Shown: one piece after another, positions 55,092 through 62,530 of the stretch
How positions within the stretch are numbered: the stretch's first letter is position 1
Layout: each line of letters starts with the position of its first letter
Assembly: GCA_000751595.1 (NCBI GenBank)
Contig: CCMH01000004.1
Coordinates: 248,001-312,000 of the forward strand
Direction of reading: 5' to 3'
DNA from: Weeksella massiliensis
Lineage (GTDB): Bacteria; Bacteroidota; Bacteroidia; Flavobacteriales; Weeksellaceae
Length of the DNA stretch: 64,000 nt
Program-made: the position numbers and the translations under genes
The notes under the pieces: model-generated
Told to the model about the DNA's origin: nothing
The model's database searches: none
Seen by the model: only the letters and a program-made list of their open reading frames with translations

Positions 55092-55099
55092 CAAAGATA
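55092..55099 (-). promoter_or_regulatory. -7 element of the tyrS leader promoter
   Basis: TATCTTTG on the minus strand matches TAnnTTTG. No TTG was found at the expected -33 spacing. Transcription would begin within the eight bases before the leader ATG. Confidence 0.5.
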
Positions 55100-55187
55100 C
55101 GGATTTTTTTTATTTCTGATACGATGATGACCTTTCTCATCTACAATTCTATTTTTTTATTCCTAAAAATTATCCGACTTTTGCCTG

Positions 55188-55275
55188 TTCAATGGGGTGC
55201 CAATTCGTTGGCTGAGATGATACCCATGCACCGAGTGCAACACCTGATCCGGATAATGCCGGCGGAGGGATTGAA
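55188..55275 (+). promoter_or_regulatory. TPP (thiamine pyrophosphate) riboswitch
   Basis: The conserved THI-element parts occur in order: GGGGTGC, GGCTGAGATGATACCC, ACCTGATCC and GCCGGCGGAGGGA. The closing P1 helix is formed by TTCAAT (55188-55193) and ATTGAA (55270-55275). It lies 32 bases upstream of the pnuT-like ATG. No terminator hairpin is evident between, so control may be at translation start, or the platform is not obvious to me. Confidence 0.95.
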
Positions 55276-55307
55276 AACTTATCATCTCCTGTTCTAAAAA
55301 TAGTATC

Positions 55308-55904
55308 ATGCAGGAAATTTTATCAAAAATCACATGGATGGAATGGCTCGGAGTGGCCTTTTCTGTTGCCCAAGTTCTTTTGGCACGACTCAACAAACCA
55401 ATCAATTATTTGTTCGGAATTGGCGGAATTTCACTCACCCTTTGGGTCATGTTTTCCGCAAAACTCTATGCCGAATTCACCCTCAATATTTATTATTTGG
55501 TGATGAGTATTTACGGTTGGCTTTTCTGGAAATTTGGCAAACAACAACACGAAGCGCCCATCTCGGCTTCTACAAAAAACGATTGGACCAAAGTAGTCGG
55601 CATCGTCGGCATCAGCTTTCTGATTTTCTATTTCGCACTGACGCATTTTACCAATTCTGATGTGCCTTTGTGGGATTCGCTCGTGAGCGCATTCGCTTGG
55701 GCCGGTATGTGGTTGATGGCGAAACGCAAAATAGAAAATTGGATTTTACTCAACATCAGCAACCTCATCTCTATTCCGCTCATGATTCATAAAGATCTTT
55801 ATCTCTATGCCGTTTTGAGTGCTTTTTTATTTTTGGTGGCTACTTCGGCTTATTTCAAATGGTTAAAACTTCTCAAAAACTCGCCTCATGCTATCCGTGA
55901 ATGA
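55308..55904 (+). CDS. pnuT: PnuC-family transporter, probable thiamine importer PnuT
   Basis: A 198-residue PnuC-family membrane protein with about seven helices: MEWLGVAFSVAQVLLARLNK, IYYLVMSIYGWLFWKFG (the family's Tyr-Gly-Trp stretch) and WAGMWLMAKRKIENWILL. PnuC proteins take up nicotinamide riboside; the branch controlled by TPP riboswitches (PnuT) takes up thiamine. The riboswitch directly upstream supports PnuT. It overlaps the next gene by 17 bases or abuts it, depending on the start chosen. Confidence 0.9.
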   Translation: MQEILSKITWMEWLGVAFSVAQVLLARLNKPINYLFGIGGISLTLWVMFSAKLYAEFTLNIYYLVMSIYGWLFWKFGKQQHEAPISASTKNDWTKVVGIVGISFLIFYFALTHFTNSDVPLWDSLVSAFAWAGMWLMAKRKIENWILLNISNLISIPLMIHKDLYLYAVLSAFLFLVATSAYFKWLKLLKNSPHAIRE

Positions 55905-56889
55905 AATGCGCAACGAATTGTTTCTTGCCGAAACTTTATCCGATAGGATGATATCCGACATTCATCAACAAAAATATTTGCAAATTTGGGTGCCAAAAAT
56001 CTATGGCGGACGAGAGCTTTCTTTTGTTGATGGCTTACAACTTTTACAATCTTTAGCCAAGATCGACGGAAGTTTCGGTTGGACGATTACCTTATGTTCT
56101 GGCGCTCATTATTTTGCCCGAAACCTTTTACCCGCCAAAGCCAAGGAGCTTTTTTCTTCTCCTGATATTTTTGTGGGCGGAAGTGGTTTGGTAGGTGGAA
56201 CGGCCGAAAAAACGTCTTCTGGATTTATCCTAAATGGCCAATGGACGCACGCTACGGGCGCTAGTTATCTATCGCATTTTACCCTGAATGCGCAACTTAC
56301 CGAAAACGGACAACCTTGCGTGGATGACAATCAGCAGCCGATAATTCGCTCGTTTATCGTCCCAAAAGAAAAAGTAATCCTTCATCCGTCTTGGCCTTTT
56401 ATGGGAATGCGCGCCACGCACACTTACGCTTTTGAAGTAAAAAATGCGGTTATTTCTCCAGAAGATTCGTTTGTGTATGATGTGTTTTACACCCAAGATT
56501 TAGTCAGTCACTTGCCGTTTCGTTTGTTTGCTGATGCGACTTTGATGGTAAATTATTTGGGCATGTCTGCGCATTTTGCCGAAGAAGCAGCGAAATACAA
56601 ATCCAATGAAGAGATTCAGGTTCTGAAAGATTTTGTAGATCAGACTTCAGAAAAGCTGTTGAATTATGCACAACAGAGCGAAAATAGTTTGATGAATAAG
56701 AAAATTATTTCGGTAGAATTTATAGAAGAAGTACATCAATTTTGCACCGATGCTCTACATCATTTAACCCATTTGATGCTGGATGTATATTTGATTTTAG
56801 GTATGAAGGCCGCAAAAGAAGATGAGGTTTTGCACCAAATATTTCGAGATTTTTTTACAGCTACGCAACATGCCAATTTTAGAAAATAA
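55888..56889 (+). CDS. Acyl-CoA-dehydrogenase-fold flavoprotein in the TPP operon
   Basis: A 333-residue protein of the acyl-CoA dehydrogenase / group D flavin monooxygenase fold: IWVPKIYGGRELSFVDGLQL, GSFGWTITLCSGAHYF, FVGGSGLVGGTAEKTSSGFI (flavin region), WTHATGASYLSHFT and a helical C-terminal half. The usual catalytic Glu of acyl-CoA dehydrogenases is not obvious. An ATG at 55906, one base after the pnuT stop, is an alternative start. By position it is under the TPP riboswitch, which suggests a role in thiamine metabolism or salvage; this is inference. Confidence 0.82.
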   Translation: MLSVNEMRNELFLAETLSDRMISDIHQQKYLQIWVPKIYGGRELSFVDGLQLLQSLAKIDGSFGWTITLCSGAHYFARNLLPAKAKELFSSPDIFVGGSGLVGGTAEKTSSGFILNGQWTHATGASYLSHFTLNAQLTENGQPCVDDNQQPIIRSFIVPKEKVILHPSWPFMGMRATHTYAFEVKNAVISPEDSFVYDVFYTQDLVSHLPFRLFADATLMVNYLGMSAHFAEEAAKYKSNEEIQVLKDFVDQTSEKLLNYAQQSENSLMNKKIISVEFIEEVHQFCTDALHHLTHLMLDVYLILGMKAAKEDEVLHQIFRDFFTATQHANFRK

Positions 56890-56923
56890 AAAAAATCAGT
56901 TCGATTTCTCGAACTGATTTTTT
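56890..56923. terminator. Bidirectional intrinsic terminator
   Basis: Fifteen-base perfect inverted repeat (56890-56904 and 56909-56923) with loop TTTC, A's on one side and T's on the other. It separates the convergent pnuT operon (+) and efflux operon (-). Confidence 0.94.
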
Positions 56924-56946
56924 GTTCAACGGTTTCTGCTAACATT

Positions 56947-58212
56947 TTAGAAATCGATATCCCAAATTCCAACAGCTCGCTCTAATTCTACCAAAGCTTC
57001 TGCATAATTCAGCATCGTTTCTAGGTAGTTTTCTTGCAATTCGTTGTACGTTCGTTGCGCATCTAGCACTTCTAGCAAAGACGTATTTCCGCGTTGGTAA
57101 CTATAGGTTTTGGCCTCTAAAATGCGTTGTGCTTCCTGCAATAAATTCGCATCAAATTGTTGCACTTGTTTGGCCAAACCTTGGTACAATCGATAAGCTT
57201 GTTGCACTTGCGTTTTGATTTCTAACGCCAATTGATCGTATGCTTTTTCGACTTGTTGTTTTTCGATTTGAGCAATATTTAATTCATTATTTCGACGATT
57301 CGAAAACTTAAGCGGAATGGTAATTCCCCCATTGATTTGGGTAAATTTAGGCGAACCCGCATCCAAGTTTCGTACTTCTGCGTTGTGCTCAATGCCGACC
57401 GACAACCCTAAATCGATCGCTCTGTTGGCTTTGGCTAACGCAATATTTTTCTGAGAAATTTCTTTGCTTTGTAAAGCCGCCATCAAATCGGTACGATTTT
57501 CTTGTGCTTTTCTGACCAAATCCTCCAATAAAAATTGACGTGTAAACGAATGAAATTCTCCCGAAACGGCCATTTCATCTTCCCAATTTTCATTTCCCAT
57601 CCATAAAAAAAGTCCGTCTGTTGCCGCATTCGCTTCTGCTTCTGCCTGAAAAATTTCATTTAACATGCTTCTTGCTTCCAACAAACTTTGGTCGGCATCA
57701 ACTTGCGAAATTTCACCTAATCGGAACCGAATACTATCCGATTCGGCCAGTTTCCGAATCATTTGATACGATTCTTGTTTCAGTTGCAACATTTTCTGAT
57801 GATGCAACGCTTGTAAATAATCGAGTGTGGCGTCGGCTTGTAAATTTCTGAAATAATCGCGCAGTAAAATTTTGGTGAGTTCAGCTTCGCTTTTAGCCAA
57901 ATTGATTCGAGCTTTACGTTTCCCACCCAATTCGAGCGTCCAACCCAAACCAGCAGCAAATCCGTATCCCATTTGATTTTTAGCTTCCCCATTGTCAAAA
58001 TATTCAAGATTCACTTCCGGATCCTCAAACACATATGCACTTTGCGTTTCGGCGTCGGCAATGGCAATGTTGTATTTTTCTGCCGCATACGCAATATTGC
58101 TAGATTGTACTTTTTGCATATAATTTTGGTACGATAATGAACTGCTATATTCTTGTGCCGACAGCGTGTATGTCATCAAAACCAAGGCAAAACTTCCTAT
58201 ATATTTTTTCAT
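56947..58212 (-). CDS. Outer membrane efflux protein (TolC/CzcC-type)
   Basis: A 421-residue OEP-family protein with a signal peptide (IGSFALVLMTYTLSA, cleavage near residue 19) and long helices with periodic Ala, Gln, Leu and Glu (YDQLALEIKTQVQQAYRLYQ, NTSLLEVLDAQRTYNELQEN) that build the periplasmic tunnel. It is the outer component of the tripartite exporter encoded by the two genes before it. Its ATG overlaps the end of the RND gene by four bases. Confidence 0.92.
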   Translation of the reverse strand: MKKYIGSFALVLMTYTLSAQEYSSSLSYQNYMQKVQSSNIAYAAEKYNIAIADAETQSAYVFEDPEVNLEYFDNGEAKNQMGYGFAAGLGWTLELGGKRKARINLAKSEAELTKILLRDYFRNLQADATLDYLQALHHQKMLQLKQESYQMIRKLAESDSIRFRLGEISQVDADQSLLEARSMLNEIFQAEAEANAATDGLFLWMGNENWEDEMAVSGEFHSFTRQFLLEDLVRKAQENRTDLMAALQSKEISQKNIALAKANRAIDLGLSVGIEHNAEVRNLDAGSPKFTQINGGITIPLKFSNRRNNELNIAQIEKQQVEKAYDQLALEIKTQVQQAYRLYQGLAKQVQQFDANLLQEAQRILEAKTYSYQRGNTSLLEVLDAQRTYNELQENYLETMLNYAEALVELERAVGIWDIDF

Positions 58213-61200
58213 AATGAATTTTCTTCTACAATTTTTTTGGTATTAAACTCTTCGTCTTTTCCCCATTTTTTTTCAACCAAATAATACAAAGCAGACAACG
58301 CATATAAGGTAAGAATGGTAGAAAACAACAAACCATAAACAATTACGGTAGCCAACGGGCGTTGCACATCCGAACCAATTCCGGTAGCCAAAGAAGCAGG
58401 CAACAATCCTAAAACCGCAACCGTAGCAGTCATCAATACCGGACGGAATCGATGTTGTGCACCATGCAAAACAGCCTCTTTCAGCGGTTCGCCTTGTTTG
58501 CGCAAATCATTAATATGCGAAATCATGATAATTCCGTTTTGGATCGCCACCCCAAATAGCGCGATGAATCCTACCACCGACGAAACATTCAGCGTCATTC
58601 CGCGAACATTGAGGGCAAGCATCCCACCAAAAACCGCCAACGGCACTATACCGATCAACAACAAAGCTTGACGGAGTTTGCCAAAAGTGGCGTACAGCAA
58701 CATGAACATGAGCGCCAAAGCCAACGGAATAATGACAGCCAAACGCGAATACGCACGGTTTTGATTTTCGAATTGTCCACCCCATTTCAGATGCACCGTT
58801 TCGTGATTGTACTCGACGTTTTGCTCAATTTTTTGTTGTGCTTCTTTGAGGAACGAACCTAAATCGCGGCTGCGTAGATTCAGTTTCACGGTCAGATGAC
58901 GTTTGTTCATTTCGCGGGTAATGGTACTTTCGCCGGTCGATAATTTGATATCGGTAACTTGAGATAACGGAATCTTCACACCATCGGCATTGGTCAACAT
59001 CAGATGCCCAATTTTCTCGGGCGTATCTCTGCTCCTTTCGGTATAACGACAAATAATATCGTACACTTTATCGCCAATAAAAATCTGAGAAATCGCTTTT
59101 CCGCCTATGGCAACTTCTATCAATTCGGCAACATCCGAAACGTTTAGACCATATTGCGCAATTTTATCTCGATTGGCCTGAATTTGCATTTGAGGCAAAG
59201 GAGGTTCTTGATCTATCCCAAGATCTACTGCCCCGTCAACAGTTTTCAGTTCATTCATGACTTCTTCGGCAATGCGTCGGGTTTCATCAAAATCATTTCC
59301 ATATACTTTTACGGTCAGCTCACTGTGCGCACCCGAAATTTTATCCATCACACCATCGATCATCGGTTGTGAAAATCCTACCGAATACCCAGGCATTGTG
59401 GCATATTCTGCCGCCAATTCGTCTATGAGATCTGATTTTGTTTTGCCTCTTGGCCATTCTTTGTAGGGTTTGATTCCTACCGAAACTTCGAAATGTGAGG
59501 CCGTCCAAGGATCGGTACCATCGTCATTTCTTCCGGCTTGCACCATCACGTAGGTTACCTCATCAAACTTCATGGTTCGGGCACGTAGCGAATCGCTCAT
59601 TTCTTTCGATTTTTCTACCGAAATACCTGGTGGTAATTCTACCTGCAACCAAATCGAACCTTCGTCTAATTCGGGTAAGAAATCTTTCCCAACGTGCATG
59701 GTTAGGCCGATTGCTGCTACTAACACCAACGACAAAGGCAAGAAAACACGCTTCGGGTTTTGCACCACTTTTTGGATTCGATGACCGTAGGCGTTGGTTA
59801 ATTTTTCTAACCATTTATTATGATACAACTTCTTGGGTTTTCGATACACCATATACGCCAAACCAGGAATCAATAACAAAGCTACCGAAAGAGCGCCAAT
59901 CAAGGCATAGCTGACTGTGAAAGCCATCGGTGTAAACAATTTTTTCTCTACTCGCTCAAAAGCAAACAACGGCAAATAGGCCGTAATAATAATGAGGGTT
60001 GCAAAGAAAATAGGTTTAGCCACTTGTTTGGCCACCGACGCAATGGTTTTTTCTTTGAGTTCTTCGTTCGGGCGTTCTTCGCGTTTTTTCAGAATCGACT
60101 CCATCATCACAATGGCTCCATCTACAATAATTCCGAAATCGATGGCACCCAACGATAATAAATTGGCAGGAATATCAGTAAAATGCATCAAAATAAAAGC
60201 GATGAGCAACGACAACGGAATGGTGATTGCCACCAACAAAGCGCCGCGCCAATTACCCAAAAAGACAATCAAAACCACAATCACCAAACCAATTCCTTCG
60301 ATCAGCGTATGCGAAACGGTATTGAGTGTGGTGTCGACCAATTCGGTACGATCGAGGAACGGATGAATCTTAACGCCTTTTGGTAGGATTTCTGTATTGA
60401 GTTCGTCTACCGCCTCATGAATATTGGCCAAAACGGTTGATGGATCTTCGCCTTTGAGCAACAAAACAATTCCTTCGATTCCGTCTGAGTAATTGCGTTC
60501 GCGATCGGTATAACCTAAAACACCTTTTCGTTCGAGGTTTCCATATTTCAAATGACCAATATCGGTGAGCAAAACCGGTACACCTTGATCGGATTTCACC
60601 ACTATTTTACCGAAATCATCCAAGTCTTTTACCAATCCAATTCCGCGAATCACATACCCCAAATCGCCACGAGGCAACACACTTCCACCAGCATTGATAT
60701 TGTTTTCTTCGATGGTTTCGACCACTTCAGACAAGCTGAGGTTGTGTTGTTCTAATTTGTTAGGATCGAGTTCGATTTGATATTGCGTGGTAATCCCACC
60801 AAAATTGGTTACTTCGGCCACTCCCGAAACCTGATTGATTCTAGGGATGATCACAAAGTTTTGCAAATCGGTTAACTCCCGTAAATCATGATGGTCACTT
60901 TCGAGAATATAGCGGTACACTTCGCCAATTGGGGAAGTCAACGGATCGAGTCCAGGAACAGCATCGTATGGCAATTCGACTTCTTTCAATCGTTCTTCGA
61001 TGCGCATTCGAGCCCAGTAATCATCCACACCATCATTAAAAACAATGGTAATAATAGACAAACCAAAAGTACTTTTGCTACGCATCACGTGCATGCCCGG
61101 CAAACCATTCAAGGCGCGTTCGATCGGGATGGTGATTTGCTGTTCTACTTCTTCGGCCGCCAAACCTGGAATTTGAGTAACCACTTGCGAGGTAACGTCG

Positions 61201-61325
61201 GCAATATCAGGATAAGCTTCTATGGCCAATTGTTTCCAAGAATAATAGCCAAAAACCGCTAACAAGAAAAATAGCGCGACCATTACCCATCGTTTCGCAA
61301 TGGCTATATTGATTAAATTTTTCAT
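58209..61325 (-). CDS. czcA: CzcA-type heavy-metal RND efflux pump
   Basis: A 1038-residue inner-membrane RND transporter with twelve helices and two large periplasmic loops. Typical HME-RND stretches are GLAAEEVEQQITIPIERALN near the start and, in helix 4, DFGIIVDGAIVMMES (near residue 395), the acidic signature of the divalent cation exporters (Czc/Cnr), not the CusA form. The second half has WGGQFENQNRAYSRL and GIVPLAVFGGMLAL. Likely substrates are Zn, Co or Cd, by signature only. It uses the proton gradient with the adaptor and the TolC-like protein. Confidence 0.92.
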   Translation of the reverse strand: MKNLINIAIAKRWVMVALFFLLAVFGYYSWKQLAIEAYPDIADVTSQVVTQIPGLAAEEVEQQITIPIERALNGLPGMHVMRSKSTFGLSIITIVFNDGVDDYWARMRIEERLKEVELPYDAVPGLDPLTSPIGEVYRYILESDHHDLRELTDLQNFVIIPRINQVSGVAEVTNFGGITTQYQIELDPNKLEQHNLSLSEVVETIEENNINAGGSVLPRGDLGYVIRGIGLVKDLDDFGKIVVKSDQGVPVLLTDIGHLKYGNLERKGVLGYTDRERNYSDGIEGIVLLLKGEDPSTVLANIHEAVDELNTEILPKGVKIHPFLDRTELVDTTLNTVSHTLIEGIGLVIVVLIVFLGNWRGALLVAITIPLSLLIAFILMHFTDIPANLLSLGAIDFGIIVDGAIVMMESILKKREERPNEELKEKTIASVAKQVAKPIFFATLIIITAYLPLFAFERVEKKLFTPMAFTVSYALIGALSVALLLIPGLAYMVYRKPKKLYHNKWLEKLTNAYGHRIQKVVQNPKRVFLPLSLVLVAAIGLTMHVGKDFLPELDEGSIWLQVELPPGISVEKSKEMSDSLRARTMKFDEVTYVMVQAGRNDDGTDPWTASHFEVSVGIKPYKEWPRGKTKSDLIDELAAEYATMPGYSVGFSQPMIDGVMDKISGAHSELTVKVYGNDFDETRRIAEEVMNELKTVDGAVDLGIDQEPPLPQMQIQANRDKIAQYGLNVSDVAELIEVAIGGKAISQIFIGDKVYDIICRYTERSRDTPEKIGHLMLTNADGVKIPLSQVTDIKLSTGESTITREMNKRHLTVKLNLRSRDLGSFLKEAQQKIEQNVEYNHETVHLKWGGQFENQNRAYSRLAVIIPLALALMFMLLYATFGKLRQALLLIGIVPLAVFGGMLALNVRGMTLNVSSVVGFIALFGVAIQNGIIMISHINDLRKQGEPLKEAVLHGAQHRFRPVLMTATVAVLGLLPASLATGIGSDVQRPLATVIVYGLLFSTILTLYALSALYYLVEKKWGKDEEFNTKKIVEENSL

Positions 61326-61334
61326 CGTAAAGTC

Positions 61335-62462
61335 TTATTTTGCTTGCAATAAATAGGTTCCACCATCCACTACAATTTTTTCTCCTACCGATAAACCTTC
61401 CAAAACAATTACTTTGGCAGGATCGAGTGTTGAGGTAGTGATTTTTCTTTTTTCGAATTGATTTTTATCTTTTTGCACATACACATATTGCGTATCATTT
61501 TCTAAGAAAACGGCTTTGGTAGGAATCACCACCATGGTTTGTTCGCCTTGTTTAAGCGTAACATTCACGTACATGCCCGGCTTTAGGATTCGGTTCGGAT
61601 TTTCCACCTCAATCAACACTTCCACACTTCGACTTTCCTCATCGAGCAAATCGCCAATATGAAGAATTTTCCCTGTAAAAGTTTGGTTGGGATAAGCTTC
61701 GATCGTAAACTGAATTTCGGTCAGATTTTTCAGCACGCTCAAGTTATTTTCTTTCACTTTTGCAGCCACCCACACTTTCGACAGTTCGGCAACTTGTACC
61801 AAAGCCTCGCTATCTTCTCGTAGATATTGCCCTAAAACCAAATGATTACTGACAATTTTACCGGCAATGGGCGAAGTAACCACCAATGATTGCCCGATAC
61901 GCAACTGATTGGGATTGACATTGAAAATTTTCAGCGCTGCTTTTTCGTTATCCACCGCAATTTTCTTGATCTGATAATCGGTTTGTGCTTCTTCTAATTC
62001 GCGCTGCACCCCTACGCCATGTTGCACCAAATCTTTTTGCCGTTTCCAGTTGAGTTCTGCTTGTTTCATTTCTTGTACGGCCGTAAAATAACCTTGTTGC
62101 GCCGCAAAAAAATCAGACGACGAAATCTCGAAAATGGGCGTTCCTTTTTGTACATTTTGTCCCAACCGAACAAAAGATTTGGTAATTCTGCCTGCAAAAG
62201 GCGAAGCAATTTCTGCAAAATGAGTGGGAATGGCACGAACCAAACCGCTGCTTAACTGATCGAGTTGTGTCATTTCGCTACCGACTTCTGCAATGGTTAA
62301 ACGCGAATGCAATTGCGAATCTTGGGTAAGCGAAATAACGCCATTTTTTACGCAGTAATCTTTTACAACTGCTGCTTCGGCCTTGCTATCGCACGACCAA
62401 GTACTTGCCGCGAGTAAACTTGCACTAACGTAAATAAATCCTTGTTTTTGCCAGATTTTCAT
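61335..62462 (-). CDS. czcB: RND efflux periplasmic adaptor (CzcB-type)
   Basis: A 375-residue membrane fusion protein: an N-terminal export signal with Cys near residue 24 (LAASTWSCDSK, a possible but poor lipobox), then barrel-sandwich halves ASPFAGRITKSFVRLGQNV and VTSPIAGKIVSNHLVLGQYL separated by an alpha-hairpin (about 120-175), and the beta-barrel segment GMYVNVTLKQGEQTMVV. It links the RND pump to the outer membrane protein. First gene of the efflux trio, ten bases before the pump gene. Confidence 0.92.
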   Translation of the reverse strand: MKIWQKQGFIYVSASLLAASTWSCDSKAEAAVVKDYCVKNGVISLTQDSQLHSRLTIAEVGSEMTQLDQLSSGLVRAIPTHFAEIASPFAGRITKSFVRLGQNVQKGTPIFEISSSDFFAAQQGYFTAVQEMKQAELNWKRQKDLVQHGVGVQRELEEAQTDYQIKKIAVDNEKAALKIFNVNPNQLRIGQSLVVTSPIAGKIVSNHLVLGQYLREDSEALVQVAELSKVWVAAKVKENNLSVLKNLTEIQFTIEAYPNQTFTGKILHIGDLLDEESRSVEVLIEVENPNRILKPGMYVNVTLKQGEQTMVVIPTKAVFLENDTQYVYVQKDKNQFEKRKITTSTLDPAKVIVLEGLSVGEKIVVDGGTYLLQAK

Positions 62463-62530
62463 GTATAAAATTTTAGTATATCGTTGAACTTTTATGATGA
62501 TAGATTAGAATTAGAGAAACTAAGAATGGA

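Noticed and set aside
55064-55297. 77-codon plus-strand frame ahead of pnuT
   Set aside because: It runs through the TPP riboswitch; the conserved RNA explains the sequence and the translation resembles nothing.
58209-61325. Several 60-140 codon frames antisense to the RND pump gene
   Set aside because: They follow the codon pattern of the pump gene on the opposite strand and have no family resemblance.
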